NCBI GenBank assembly: GCA_020633295.1
Contig: JACKDW010000012.1
Location: forward strand, 189,248-253,247
Length of the DNA stretch: 64,000 nucleotides
From: Myxococcales bacterium
GTDB lineage: Bacteria > Myxococcota_A > Polyangia > Nannocystales > Nannocystaceae
Direction of reading: 5' to 3'
A program made the position numbers and the translations under genes. Position 1 is the first letter of the stretch. Each line of letters starts with the position of its first letter. The notes under the pieces are model-generated. The model was given only the letters and a program-made list of their open reading frames with translations, was not told the DNA's origin and searched no databases. Of the stretch, positions 31,828 to 40,920 are shown piece after piece.

Positions 31828-32343
31828 ATGACGACCACGAAGTTCCGCATGGGCAGGCTCGACCACGTGCACATCCGCGTGCCGGACCGAGCCGAGGCCG
31901 CGCGCTGGTACGCCGAGCACCTCGGCTTCGAACCGGTCGAGCGCCTCTCGTTCTGGGCCGAGGGCTTCGAAGGCGGCCCGCTGCAGATCTCGGCCGACGG
32001 CGGCCGCACCACGCTCGCGCTGTTCGAGGCTTCTGCGGGCCACCCGATGGTCCCGCAGACGACGGGCGTCGCGTTCAGCGTCGAGGCTGATGTGTTCATC
32101 GCGTTCGCGCGCGCGCTCCCGGGCGAGCTGCGCAACCCCGCCGGCGAGCCGCTCCGCGCCGGCGACGTCATCGACTTCGACCTGTGCTGGGCCTACGACC
32201 TCGCCGATCCCTGGGGCAACGTCTACGAGCTCAACTGCTACGACTACGCGCGGGTCAAGGCCGCGCTGATCGACGAGGACGGGATCACGCCCGCGCGCTA
32301 CTGGCCGCGCGCGCTCTATACGGACTTTCGCGCGCGCGCGTAG
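31828..32343 (+). CDS. VOC-family (glyoxalase/dioxygenase-like) protein
   Basis: A 171-residue single-domain protein. GRLDHVHIRVPDRAEAARWYAEHLGFEPVE is the first beta-alpha-beta module and AYDLADPWGNVYELNCYDYARVK the second, with the metal-ligand positions H (DHVHI) and E (VYELNC) kept. Such proteins act as lyases, isomerases or resistance proteins; the substrate is unknown. The stop codon is only three bases from the stop of the convergent lipoprotein gene. Confidence 0.85.
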   Translation: MTTTKFRMGRLDHVHIRVPDRAEAARWYAEHLGFEPVERLSFWAEGFEGGPLQISADGGRTTLALFEASAGHPMVPQTTGVAFSVEADVFIAFARALPGELRNPAGEPLRAGDVIDFDLCWAYDLADPWGNVYELNCYDYARVKAALIDEDGITPARYWPRALYTDFRARA

Positions 32344-32346
32344 GCC

Positions 32347-33132
32347 TCACTGCATCGCGCGCTCGTCCGGCTTCCCGCCGGTCCGCGCGAGCCCCCGGTT
32401 GGCCTCGATCCACATCCACTGGTCCAGCGCGTTGCCTCGGTAATAGCGTCGCAGCCTGCGGGGAGGCTGCTCGCTCAGCCGCGCGGCGCAGCGTTCGAAC
32501 AGCTCGCGCGCCGCGTCGCGTTGTCCCAGGCGCTCCCGCACGCGCCCCGCGCTCAGCAGCATCCGCGCGGATCGATAGTCACCCGCTTCGCGCTCGGCCG
32601 CCTCGAGGTAGCGCAGCGCCCCGCGGGCGTCACCGCGGCGCAGCGCCTGCTCGGCGAGCAGCAGATCGTAGTCGGCGATGACCTCGTCGTAGGCCTCCTC
32701 GGCGCGCACCTCCGCCTCGGGGTACGAGAGCAGCGCGGCGATCAGCCGCGGCTCCGGCGGCATCGCGTGGAGGTAGAGCGAGAGCAGCCAGGGGAAGGCG
32801 AGCGTGTGATACGGGTGTTCGGGCTGCTCGCTGATCGCGGCGAAGCCGGCGAGCGCGCGCGGGTAGTCGTAGAGCTTGAAGTACGACTTGGCCAGCCAGA
32901 ACTCGACGCGCGGTCGATCCTCCGGCAGCCCGCGTCGGAGGATCTGTTCGAAGATCCAGGCCGCCTCGTGGTAGCGCTCCGCCTTGTACAGCGCCTCGCC
33001 GTGCTGGCCCTTGAGCGGCCCCGACGTCTCCATGGGCGCCATCGGCTCGGGCGGGGGCGGGGGCGGGCTCTCGCGGCAGCCGGGCAGCGCGAGCGCGAGC
33101 GTGAGCGCGAGGAGCCGCGGGCGTCGGTGCAT
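32347..33132 (-). CDS. TPR-containing lipoprotein
   Basis: A 261-residue protein. The signal LLALTLALALPGC has a clear lipobox and is followed by a proline-rich stretch. Helical repeats follow (GEALYKAERYHEAAWIFEQIL, YFKLYDYPRALAGFAAI, LRRGDARGALRYLEAAEREAG, ERLGQRDAARELFERC). It is probably a periplasmic scaffold. It lies 18 bases after the next upstream gene on the same strand (33151-34434), so the two form an operon. No specific partner is evident. Confidence 0.8.
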   Translation of the reverse strand: MHRRPRLLALTLALALPGCRESPPPPPPEPMAPMETSGPLKGQHGEALYKAERYHEAAWIFEQILRRGLPEDRPRVEFWLAKSYFKLYDYPRALAGFAAISEQPEHPYHTLAFPWLLSLYLHAMPPEPRLIAALLSYPEAEVRAEEAYDEVIADYDLLLAEQALRRGDARGALRYLEAAEREAGDYRSARMLLSAGRVRERLGQRDAARELFERCAARLSEQPPRRLRRYYRGNALDQWMWIEANRGLARTGGKPDERAMQ

Positions 33133-33150
33133 CGTCTTTTCGAACGCGGC

Positions 33151-34434
33151 TCAGCCGCTGCAGGTCTTCGGTCGCTGCCCTGCCGGCTGCCGCTTGCACG
33201 CGCGCAGCTCGGCGCGCTCGGCCGCCTTGCGCGCGCTCGGGGCGTCCTCGGGCCGCGAGTTGACCTCGAAGTACGTGCTCTCCCCGGCGACCGCCTTCGG
33301 GCGCGCGTGCGCGATGTCGTAGACGTTGCGGATCGCCGGGTGCGCCAGCCACCGCAGGTAGTTGAGCGCCGGCTGCGAGTTGTAGACGTAGTCCTCGTTG
33401 ACCTTCCACGTCAGCAGCGTGCGGACGATCTGCGAGCGCTCGTCGAAGCGCAACGACTGCACGTTGGCGCGGAACTGCTCCGAGTAGCGGCTCCAGTACT
33501 CCTCGGCGTTGCTCAGGTACAGCAGCCGGATCGGCACGTCGAGCGACCTCGCGGACTCGGCGATGCCCGCGACGCCCTCGTCGTCGAGCAGGTTGGTGAC
33601 CATCGGCCGGATGCGATCGACCGCCAGCATCCCGCGGACGTGGTCGTAGGTCGCCTGGTCGTTGAGGAAGCTCGGCACCTCCTCCGCGACGAAGCGCCGG
33701 CGCACGGCCTGGAGGCGGCGGTTGATCCAGCCCCGGTAGCGCAGGTAGAGCCGCTGCATCCGCTTGCGCTCGCGCTCGTCCTCGATCGCCTCGGCCAGGA
33801 TCGTCTTCCCGCGCGCGCGGCCGTCCTCGGTCCACAGCTCGAGGAAGGCGTCGGGCGTCTCGTTGGCCGCGAAGAACGCCTTGTAGACCGAGTGGATCGC
33901 GACGACCTCCGGGTCGTAGTCGATCAGCCACGCGAACTCCGGCTTCGCCCAGCCGATCAGGATGTAGGCCTGGTCGGAGCCGACGCCGACGTAGCCGCCC
34001 CCGAGGTCCTTGAGCAGCGGGTAGTACACCTGCAGCGTCTTCTCGTTGCCCGCGAGGTAGTGCTTGCCCTCGCGCCCCCGGGTCACGCCCAGCCGCACCT
34101 CGGTCGGCGGGTCCTCGGCGGTCCCGAGGAACAGCCGGCGCTGCTCGTCGGTCATCGGCGCGGTCGCGCGCTCGGCGACCGTGAGCTCCGGCTCCTTCGC
34201 CTCCTCGGGCTCGACCTCGGGCCCGGCCTCCGTGTCGTGGGAGCCCGCGGCCACCTCCGGCGGCGGCGCGGGCTCCGGCGCCGTCTCGGTCGGCTGCTTG
34301 GGCGGCTCGCGCGGTGACTCGGCGCGCGTGCAGGCCCCGGCGAGCACCGCGAGCCCGAGCGCCACCCACACGGCGCGCCGCGGCGGCGTCCAGCCGCGGG
34401 AGAGATCGGAGGGGGGGCGCCGTGAGCTGGGCAT
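33151..34434 (-). CDS. Lipoprotein with Rossmann-like DYDP domain (LIC_10091-like?)
   Basis: A 427-residue protein from the ATG at 34434. The signal AVWVALGLAVLAGACTRAES is lipidated, then a Pro/Glu linker of about 60 residues. The body contains GGGYVGVGSDQAYILIGWAK, FAWLIDYDPEVVAIHSVYKAFF, RPMVTNLLDDEGVAGIAESA, IRLLYLSNAEEYW and DYVYNSQPALNYLRWLAH. The pattern of a glycine-rich strand, an acidic strand end and LLYLSNAEEYW resembles a methyltransferase-like Rossmann fold and recalls Leptospira LIC_10091-type proteins; I am not certain of this match. Exported location makes a classical methyltransferase unlikely. It is followed by the TPR lipoprotein. Confidence 0.65.
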   Translation of the reverse strand: MPSSRRPPSDLSRGWTPPRRAVWVALGLAVLAGACTRAESPREPPKQPTETAPEPAPPPEVAAGSHDTEAGPEVEPEEAKEPELTVAERATAPMTDEQRRLFLGTAEDPPTEVRLGVTRGREGKHYLAGNEKTLQVYYPLLKDLGGGYVGVGSDQAYILIGWAKPEFAWLIDYDPEVVAIHSVYKAFFAANETPDAFLELWTEDGRARGKTILAEAIEDERERKRMQRLYLRYRGWINRRLQAVRRRFVAEEVPSFLNDQATYDHVRGMLAVDRIRPMVTNLLDDEGVAGIAESARSLDVPIRLLYLSNAEEYWSRYSEQFRANVQSLRFDERSQIVRTLLTWKVNEDYVYNSQPALNYLRWLAHPAIRNVYDIAHARPKAVAGESTYFEVNSRPEDAPSARKAAERAELRACKRQPAGQRPKTCSG

Positions 34435-34624
34435 AAAGGTCTCGATATGAGCCTGTCGGCCCTGGAGACTGGTTTTGCCGGAGGTTGCCCGACGGCGCAA
34501 GTGCGGGGCCAAGACGATGGTGTGGGCTGCTGGCCCCACGCGGGCCCGTGGCGCCGGGCCTCGCCGTGATCGAGGTGGTGATCCCTGCGATGATGGACGC
34601 GATGATCGCGACAGGGAGCGCCGC

Positions 34625-34660
34625 GAGGATCGACACGAGGATCGACACGAGGATCGACAT
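34625..34660. repeat. 12-bp tandem repeat, three copies
   Basis: Three copies of GAGGATCGACAC (the last ending in T) in the intergenic region between the divergent lipoprotein and SGNH hydrolase genes. Confidence 0.7.
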
Positions 34661-34715
34661 CGACGGCGCGCCCGGCGGGTCCCGTCGGCGCTTGCGAACG
34701 ATCGGCCCAGGGTGC

Positions 34716-36688
34716 ATGTCGGAGGGGATGTCAGGGCGGATGTCACGGACTTCGGAGTCAACGGAGGGCTCGCGTCTCGCCGCGACCCCACGCGCGCGCG
34801 CGAGCGCGGCGCTCGCGCTCGCGCTCGGCCTGCTCGCGGCGGCTTGCTCGGGTCACCGGGCCGGCGACGCGCCCGCCGAGGTCGTCGAGCCCGCGCCGGG
34901 CTCGGCGCGTCGGCGCCGACCAAGCCGCCCCCGTCCGCGCCCCCGTCGCTGCCTGATCGCGCGGTGCGTCCACCGAAGGCCAGCCAAGCCCACGACTTCG
35001 CCCAGCTGAGCATGCTCGGAAGCGCGAGCCTGAACCCGCTGCCCCCGGCCCCCGCGAGCTTCCCGACCCCCGCGCCCGTCCCCCTGCCCAGGGACGAATC
35101 GAAGCAGGAGGAGGCGAAGAAGACGACGGCGACGAAGACGGCGAAGGCAAAGACGGCGAAGACGAAGAAGACGGCGAAGACGACGGGTGACGACGACGGT
35201 GACGACGGTGACAACGGTGACAACGGTGACAACGCCTCACCGGTCGCGGTCCCGAGCGACGACAACGACGGCGAGAACGCGTCGCCGGTCGCCATCCCGC
35301 CAGAGCCCGAGGGCGCCGACTCGAGCCCCTTCGTCACCGCCCCGCCCGCCTACTTCGTGCCCGTGGTGCCCCGCGGCGACGCCACCGCGCTCACGCGCTT
35401 TCACGACGCGCTGCGCCGTCTCGACGCTCCCGTCGGCGCGCGCCAGGGGACCGACGTAGCGAGCGCCGGGCCCGGCGCAGGTTCGGGCGCAGGTTCGGGC
35501 GCAGGTTCGGGCGCAGGTTCGGGTGAAGGTTCGGGCGAAGGCTCGGGCGACTCGAGCGCGGGCAAGGTCCGCGTCCTGATGTACGGGGCCTCGGGCACCG
35601 CCGCCGACTTCGGCGCCGGCTACCTGCGGCTCTACCTGCAGCACCGCTTCGGCGACGGCGGCCCTGGCTTCATCCCGCTGGGTCGCATGAACCGCTGGTA
35701 CCGCCACAACGAGGTCACGGTCGAGGCCAGCAAGGGCTGGCGCAAGGAGCACGCGCAGTGGCCGAAGGGGCGCATGGACGGTCACTACGGCCTGCTGGGC
35801 GCGTCGTTCGCCAGCTCGTCGAAGCGTGACTGGGTGCGCGTGCTCAGCAAGCCCGAGGCCCACTCCGCGGGCGCCTGGTCGAGCGCCGAGTTGCAGTTCC
35901 TCCGCCAGCCGGGCGGCGGCCGCATGCGCGTCGTGGTCGAGGGCGAGCGCCCAGAGATCACGCTCGCCTCCATCACGGTCGCCACGGCCGCGGACGAGAT
36001 CGCGCCGGGCTATCACGCGATCGCGCTGCCGCCCGGGACCGGCGCGATCTCGGTGCGGCCCGTCGGCGACGGCGAGGTCCGGCTGTTCGGCGTCGTCATC
36101 GAGCGCGACGGCCGCGGCGTCGTCGTCGACACCCTCGGGATCAACGGCACGCGCGCCGCCAATCAACTCAAGTGGAACGAGACCATCTGGCGCGACGCCA
36201 TCGCTCGGCGTAAACCTGCGCTCGTGACCCTGTCATACGGGACCAACGAGTCCGTGGGCGGCAAGGAGGACGTGCCGCTGCCGCAGTACCGCGAGGAGCT
36301 CGAGGTGGTCCTCACCCGCCTGCGCGACGCGGCGCCCGACGCCAGCTGCGTGCTGATCCTGCCGACCGACTACCCGATCCTCGACAAGGACGCCCGCGAG
36401 CTGCAGCCGCGGCCGCGCCTGCTCGAGATCATGGAGATCCAGCGCGAGCTCGGCCCCGCGCACGGCTGCGGCGTCTGGGACGGCCTCGCGTTCATGGGGG
36501 GCTTCGGCGCGATGGCCCGCTGGGTGCACGCCGATCCTCCGCTCGCGCGCGGCGACTACCTGCACTTCACGCGACGCGGCAGCGTGCTCAAGTCCATGGT
36601 CCTGAGCGACGCGCTGCTGCTCGAGTACGACTGGGCGGCCGACCCCTCGCTGACCCCCGTGCCGCTCGCCGCGGAGCGCGGCCTGTGA
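34716..36688 (+). CDS. SGNH/GDSL hydrolase lipoprotein with low-complexity linker; apparent frameshift near 34905
   Basis: The signal peptide (AALALALGLLAAACSG) is read in one frame from ATGs at 34716, 34728 or 34740. Near 34905 that frame turns Arg/Pro-rich, and the Pro-rich linker plus catalytic part continue in another frame to 36688, so one base seems lost. The linker holds Lys/Thr, Asp/Asn and Gly/Ser repeats. The catalytic domain has block I YGASGTAADF (the usual Asp of GDS is Ala), FGDGGPGFIPLG, a beta-sandwich insert, the strand LVTLSYGTNESVGG, and the D-x-x-H end motif GDYLHFTRRG. This is the layout of esterases or acetyltransferases acting on cell-wall or exopolysaccharide O-acetyl groups. 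It overlaps the next, paralogous gene by four bases (GTGA). Confidence 0.7.
35474..35545 (+). repeat. In-frame 12-bp tandem repeat, six copies
   Basis: Six copies of GGCGCAGGTTCG, with the last two varied, coding for the Gly-Ala-Gly-Ser / Gly-Glu-Gly-Ser linker of the first SGNH hydrolase. Confidence 0.9.
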
Positions 36689-38097
36689 CGCGCGCGCGAC
36701 CCAGGCGGGTCGCCCTCGCGCTCCTGTGCCTCGTCGCGTGCGCGCCCGGCCCCGGCGCCGGGCTCGTCTCACAGGCCGGCGCGAAGGACCAGGAACAAGC
36801 GGACAGCTCGCTCATGGCGGCGACGACCGCCCCGCGCGCGGACGTGCGCGACGCGTCGCGGGCCAAGGACCTCCCCGCCCCAAACCCGTACACGCCGCGA
36901 CCCGAGGATCGCGTGACGCCGGCGCAGCCCGTCGAGGACCCCACCGGTCGCGCGCTCGATCGCTTCTTCGCCGCGCTCGCGCGCAGCGACGACGGCGAGG
37001 CCGGCGCGCTCACGCGGGTCTCGCACTTCGGGGACTCCTCGATCGGCACCGACGGCCTGCCGCACGCGATCCGTCGCCGCTTCCAGGCCCGCTTCGGCGA
37101 CGGCGGCGCGGGCTTCGTCAACCTCCACTCGTACTCGGGCAACATCCGCAGCCGCGTCGTCGATCGCAACGGCAGCGGGGTGTGGCAGACCTGCTTCATC
37201 ACCTACGGCTGCCGTCGCGACGGCCACTACGGGCTCGGCGGGCACATCTTTCAGCCCACGCGCGGCGATCGAACGCGCATCGAGACCAAGCGCAAGGGCG
37301 AGTTCGGGCTCGAGGTCTCGCGCTTCGACCTGTACTACGCCGAGAGCCCGAGCGGCGGGCGGATCGCGGTCCGCGTCGACGGCGGCGAGCCGACGGTCAT
37401 CGACACGCGCGGGCCCGAGCTCGTCGATCGCTTCCACGAGATCCGCGTCCCCCAGGGGCCGCACCGCGTCGAGCTCGAGGGCCGCGGCAACGGCTACGCG
37501 CGCGCCTACGGCGTGGTGCTCGAGACCGACGGGCCCGGGGTCGTGTGGGACACGATGAGCATGATCGGCGCCTTCACCAAGCGCCTGCTGCTGTACAACC
37601 CCGAACACATCGCGCAGCAGGTCGCCCACCGCGGGCCCGACCTCATCGTCTTTAACTTCGGCGGCAACGACCTGCGCCGCCTCGTCGGCGGCGGCGTCAA
37701 GGCCGAGGGCTTCAAGGACGAGGTGCGCGAGGCCTACGAGCGCGTGCGCCTGGGCGCGCCCGAGGCCTCCTGCCTCGTCGTCAGCGTCATCGATCACGGG
37801 CGCTCGGGCAACAAGACGGTCGAGGCCAAGCACGTCGACACCATCACCGCCGCCCAGCGCGACGTCGCCTTCGAGCTCGGCTGCGCGTTCTTCAACACGC
37901 TCGAGGCGATGGGCGGCCCGCGCTCGATCTTCGAGTGGCGCAAGGCTCGGCCGGCGCTCGCCTCTCCGGATCTCAAGCACCTCAACGAGCGCGGCTGGGA
38001 CCGCATGGGCGAGATGATCTACGAGTCGCTGTTGGCCGGCTACGTCGACTACCGCCAGCGCCCGGGCGGCGGCGCGGTTCAGGCCGCGGCGCCCTGA
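36685..38097 (+). CDS. SGNH/GDSL hydrolase, paralogue of the preceding gene
   Basis: A 470-residue protein starting at a GTG that overlaps the upstream stop (GTGA), so it is translationally coupled. A short signal ends near LLCLVACAPG. Block I is intact: HFGDSSIGTDGLPHAI with FQARFGDGGAGFVNLHSYSG. A beta-rich insert follows (GGRIAVRVDGGEPTVIDTRG), then block III LIVFNFGGNDLRRLVG and block V LKHLNERGWDRMG (D-x-x-H). Size, insert and the FGDGG segment match the upstream gene, so the two arose by duplication. A role in O-acetyl editing of envelope polysaccharide is inferred from the fold; no MBOAT acyltransferase gene is next to them. Confidence 0.82.
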   Translation: MTRARPRRVALALLCLVACAPGPGAGLVSQAGAKDQEQADSSLMAATTAPRADVRDASRAKDLPAPNPYTPRPEDRVTPAQPVEDPTGRALDRFFAALARSDDGEAGALTRVSHFGDSSIGTDGLPHAIRRRFQARFGDGGAGFVNLHSYSGNIRSRVVDRNGSGVWQTCFITYGCRRDGHYGLGGHIFQPTRGDRTRIETKRKGEFGLEVSRFDLYYAESPSGGRIAVRVDGGEPTVIDTRGPELVDRFHEIRVPQGPHRVELEGRGNGYARAYGVVLETDGPGVVWDTMSMIGAFTKRLLLYNPEHIAQQVAHRGPDLIVFNFGGNDLRRLVGGGVKAEGFKDEVREAYERVRLGAPEASCLVVSVIDHGRSGNKTVEAKHVDTITAAQRDVAFELGCAFFNTLEAMGGPRSIFEWRKARPALASPDLKHLNERGWDRMGEMIYESLLAGYVDYRQRPGGGAVQAAAP

Positions 38098-38268
38098 CGC
38101 CGCATAGAGCTGCCCGAATAATCATGTTCTCGAGGTCGGGCAGGAGACGGCGTCACGCGCGTGAAGGCCGGACCGCGCGATCGGTGCGCGTGAGCTGCTC
38201 CTGATCAGCCAGGATCGCGCTCGATGGTTCGTGAGCTCGTCCTCCGACGCGCTCCGAGACAACACGGC

Positions 38269-38739
38269 TCATCGCGCTCGCCCCTCGCAGCGACGCTTCA
38301 GCGCCTCGTTGAGGCGCGCGTAGCTCCGCGTCAGCACCGGCCGCGAGAGCCCGACCACCATCGGCACGAGCGCGCCGGAGAAGCGCTCACCGTGCACCAG
38401 CCTCGTCGTCCCGTCCTCGAGACGCTCGAGGCGGAAGTAGTGCTGCCCGCGAAACACGCCGCGCAGGCCGCCAACCCAGCAGAGCTCGCGAGCCGGCGAC
38501 ACGCGGACGAGCCGGGTCGGGACGCCCTTCACGGTCGGGCCGAGGCCGAGCGCGATCGAGATCCGCAGCTCGACGCCCGGTTCGGGCGCGCGGCCGGGCG
38601 CGAGCTCGGCCGCGCAGATCATCGGGTTCCACGCGGGGTATTGGGAGAAATCCATCAAGATCTCCCAGACCGCCTCTGGCCGGCTCGCGATCTCGATCGT
38701 CGACTGTAGCTCTCGCGTGAGGCAGCGCGTCGCGCCCAT
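38269..38739 (-). CDS. SRPBCC (START-like) family protein
   Basis: About 156 residues from ATG 38739 (MGATRCLTRELQSTIEIASR); a longer start at 38778 is possible. The pattern STIEIASRPEAVWEILMDFSQYPAWNPMI at the start and DGTTRLVHGERFSGALVPM near the end is typical of the helix-grip polyketide-cyclase/lipid-transport family. Such proteins bind hydrophobic ligands; the ligand is unknown. It is soluble and stands alone, divergent from the following lipoprotein gene. Confidence 0.85.
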   Translation of the reverse strand: MGATRCLTRELQSTIEIASRPEAVWEILMDFSQYPAWNPMICAAELAPGRAPEPGVELRISIALGLGPTVKGVPTRLVRVSPARELCWVGGLRGVFRGQHYFRLERLEDGTTRLVHGERFSGALVPMVVGLSRPVLTRSYARLNEALKRRCEGRAR

Positions 38740-38924
38740 GGCGTCGCGGACGGTATCGCCGACGAGACGGGCTGGCAAGCAGCGCGACCTGCGGGCCGCG
38801 AACGGCGATCACGGCGACTCCGCGCGAGACTTGAAGATGACCGATAAGACACAAGAGGGAGCTCTCGCGCGCGCTCGCCATCCTCGAGCGGCGATGCTAC
38901 ACGCTGCGCACAAAGGACAGGACC

Positions 38925-39665
38925 ATGGACCGCGCACGCTCCTACAGCCTCCTTCGCAACCGCCTCTCCCGCCTCGGCGCCGCGCTCGGCCCAGCTCTGC
39001 TCCTCGTCGCGGGCGTCTCGCTCGCCGCGTGTGGTGACAGCGGCGGCGCCACCGACACGCAGGCCTCGAGCGACGCGTCCACGAGCGCCGGGTCCACGAC
39101 CGCGGGCACCGACGCGTCGACGACCGCGAGCGAGACAGGAGAGAGCACGGGCGACGCAGCGACCTCGTCGTCGTCCTCCTCGGACGCGACGACGTCCACG
39201 GCGTCGACGACCACGGGAGCCACCGACGCCACCGACGCCACCGACGCCACCGACGCCACCGACGCCACCGACGCCACCGACGCCACCGAGACGAGCACGG
39301 GGACCGGCCTCGATCCCCTCGAGATCGCGGGTGAGTGGAGCGACGGCTTCGGCGATCACGTAATCACCGACACGCTGTGGACGATCGGCTTCGAAGGATC
39401 GCAGCCGTCGCTGTTCGCGATCGTGTGGTACGACAACGAGCTCGACACCCTGATCGCGCACAACGACGAGCAGAACGAGTTCAACCCGGGGCAGTGGTCC
39501 AAATTTCAGTGGACGTACGACGACAACGACGCGCTATGGTTCTGTCAGGTCTTGTTCGACGGCGCGACGCAGGCCGACGCCGAGTCCGCGCCCGACGCCG
39601 ACCCCAGCGACCCGGGCGCCGGCGGCTGCGGGATGTTCCCGTGGAGCCCGCTGAACCCGGTCTGA
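38925..39665 (+). CDS. Lipoprotein with Ser/Thr-Asp repeat linker and unknown beta domain
   Basis: A 246-residue protein with a ribosome site (AAAGGACAGG) before the ATG. The signal LGPALLLVAGVSLAACGDSGG is lipidated. A linker of about 95 Ser/Thr/Ala/Asp residues includes eight in-frame copies of a 9-bp unit giving Ala-Thr-Asp repeats. The C-terminal 110 residues (EIAGEWSDGFGDHVITDTLW, SLFAIVWYDNELDTLIAHND, KFQWTYDDNDALWFCQVLFD, GCGMFPWSPLNPV) form a compact beta domain seen, as far as I know, in myxobacterial lipoproteins but without known function. Confidence 0.78.
   Translation: MDRARSYSLLRNRLSRLGAALGPALLLVAGVSLAACGDSGGATDTQASSDASTSAGSTTAGTDASTTASETGESTGDAATSSSSSSDATTSTASTTTGATDATDATDATDATDATDATDATETSTGTGLDPLEIAGEWSDGFGDHVITDTLWTIGFEGSQPSLFAIVWYDNELDTLIAHNDEQNEFNPGQWSKFQWTYDDNDALWFCQVLFDGATQADAESAPDADPSDPGAGGCGMFPWSPLNPV
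39219..39290 (+). repeat. In-frame 9-bp tandem repeat, eight copies
   Basis: Eight near-identical copies of GCCACCGAC inside the linker of the lipoprotein gene, coding for Ala-Thr-Asp repeats. Such a tract can change copy number by slippage without breaking the frame. Confidence 0.92.
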
Positions 39666-39771
39666 TCGCGCACCTGCCTCTTCATGCAGCGACCGCTGGT
39701 CTCGCGCGCGGCCGCTGGCGCGGGCGACCGTCGCCGGCTGCCCCCAACCAATCGCGCGCGCGTGGTGTAGG

Positions 39772-40782
39772 ATGACGCACGTGGAGGTTACGCTCCTCGA
39801 GCTCGCGGACGAGATCGAGCGAATCGAGCGCCCCCGGAGCGACTCGCCCGAGTCGAGCTCCGGCGTGCTGCGATCGCTGGCCGATCTGACGAGCGCGCTC
39901 GAGCGCGAGGGCATCGAGGTCGTCGAGCTGCGCGCGCTGCAGGTCGAGCTCGAGGTCATCTCGCGCCCGCCGGGGCTGATGACCCGGCTGTCGAGCAAGG
40001 CGAGCGAGGTCATCCGCGGGCAGTGGGGTCACTTCGTCGGCGAGCTCGAGGAGAGCCGCGAGGCCATGGGGCTGATCGCGTCGCGCGTCCGGGGCGAGCG
40101 CTCGCTTACGCCGGAGGAACGCGACAAGATCCGCGCCCAGCTCATGGACCTGGTGCGCGTGTTCCCGGCCGGGCTCATCGCCGCCGTCAACACGGCCATC
40201 CCGATGCCGGGCACGTCGTGGTTCACGCCGTGGATCCTCGTCAAGCTCGGGCTGATGCCCTCGCGCTGGCGGGAGGCCCACCTGCTCGCGCGCCTGCGCA
40301 AGCAGCAAGAGTCGCTGCGCGAGCGCGGCCGCGACGCGGCGGCCCAGCAGATCGGCGAGCTCGTCGAGCAGATCGAGCACGCCGCCGAGGAGCGCGAGGC
40401 GATCAAGACCGAGTGCCGCGTCCTGACGCACTGGGACGCGAACGAGAACGGCGTCTGGGACCCCGAGGAGCGCGAGGCCTACCGCGAGGAGCTGGGACGT
40501 CTGCGCGCGCTGATCCCCCGCTACGCCACGCGCAAGTGCTGGTACCTCGAGCACGTGGGCGAGGTCTACGGCGCCTTCCGCTTGAGCGAGATCGACACGC
40601 GCCGCTGCGCCGAGATGCTGGTGTGCTTTGACGGCCGCTCCGGCTGGGTCGCCGTGTGTGATCTGCTCGCGGACGACGAGGCGGCGGACACCTCCATCGT
40701 CGCGCGCATCCCCGACCCCGAGGACGAGGACCCCGAGGACCCCGAGGACCCCGAGGACCCCGAAGACCCCGAACGCTTGTGA
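39772..40782 (+). CDS. LETM1-like protein with EF-hand-like loop
   Basis: A 336-residue protein. Residues about 80-165 match the LETM1 ribosome-binding-like domain: GQWGHFVGELEESREAM, RSLTPEERDKIRAQLMDLVR, VFPAGLIAAVNTAIPMPGTS, WILVKLGLMPSRWREAHLL. A coiled coil follows (RLRKQQESLRERGRDAAAQQ). Residues 222-233 read DANENGVWDPEE, which fits a canonical EF-hand calcium loop (D1, N3, N5, G6, D9, E12). The C-terminal part adds a globular segment and a Pro-Glu-Asp repeat tail. Mitochondrial LETM1 has the same domain with EF hands and takes part in cation/proton exchange. No strong membrane span is visible here, so the function is open. A strong terminator follows directly. Confidence 0.8.
   Translation: MTHVEVTLLELADEIERIERPRSDSPESSSGVLRSLADLTSALEREGIEVVELRALQVELEVISRPPGLMTRLSSKASEVIRGQWGHFVGELEESREAMGLIASRVRGERSLTPEERDKIRAQLMDLVRVFPAGLIAAVNTAIPMPGTSWFTPWILVKLGLMPSRWREAHLLARLRKQQESLRERGRDAAAQQIGELVEQIEHAAEEREAIKTECRVLTHWDANENGVWDPEEREAYREELGRLRALIPRYATRKCWYLEHVGEVYGAFRLSEIDTRRCAEMLVCFDGRSGWVAVCDLLADDEAADTSIVARIPDPEDEDPEDPEDPEDPEDPERL
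40732..40767 (+). repeat. In-frame 9-bp repeat at the end of the LETM1-like gene
   Basis: Four tandem copies of CCCGAGGAC (last copy CCCGAAGAC), giving a C-terminal Pro-Glu-Asp tail. Confidence 0.85.
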
Positions 40783-40786
40783 GCTT

Positions 40787-40813
40787 GAGACGGCGCCCGC
40801 GAGGCGCCGTCTC
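40787..40813 (+). terminator. Intrinsic terminator after the LETM1-like gene
   Basis: A perfect 11-bp inverted repeat (GAGACGGCGCC / GGCGCCGTCTC) with a 5-base loop, starting four bases after the stop and followed by TGTGTGT. Confidence 0.75.
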
Positions 40814-40920
40814 TGTGTGTACATCCAGTGATATAGTCCACAAGTCTTGGGTCTCGCCGCCGTGAGCGCGGCCTCATTCACCCACGGCGATCTGCGAGCG
40901 CGCAGAAAGAAGACCTAGCC

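Noticed and set aside
34435..34717. A minus-strand frame with a hydrophobic start (ILVSILVSILAALPVAIIAS)
   Set aside because: The apparent membrane helix comes from reading a 12-bp tandem repeat in antisense; there is no continuation as a protein.
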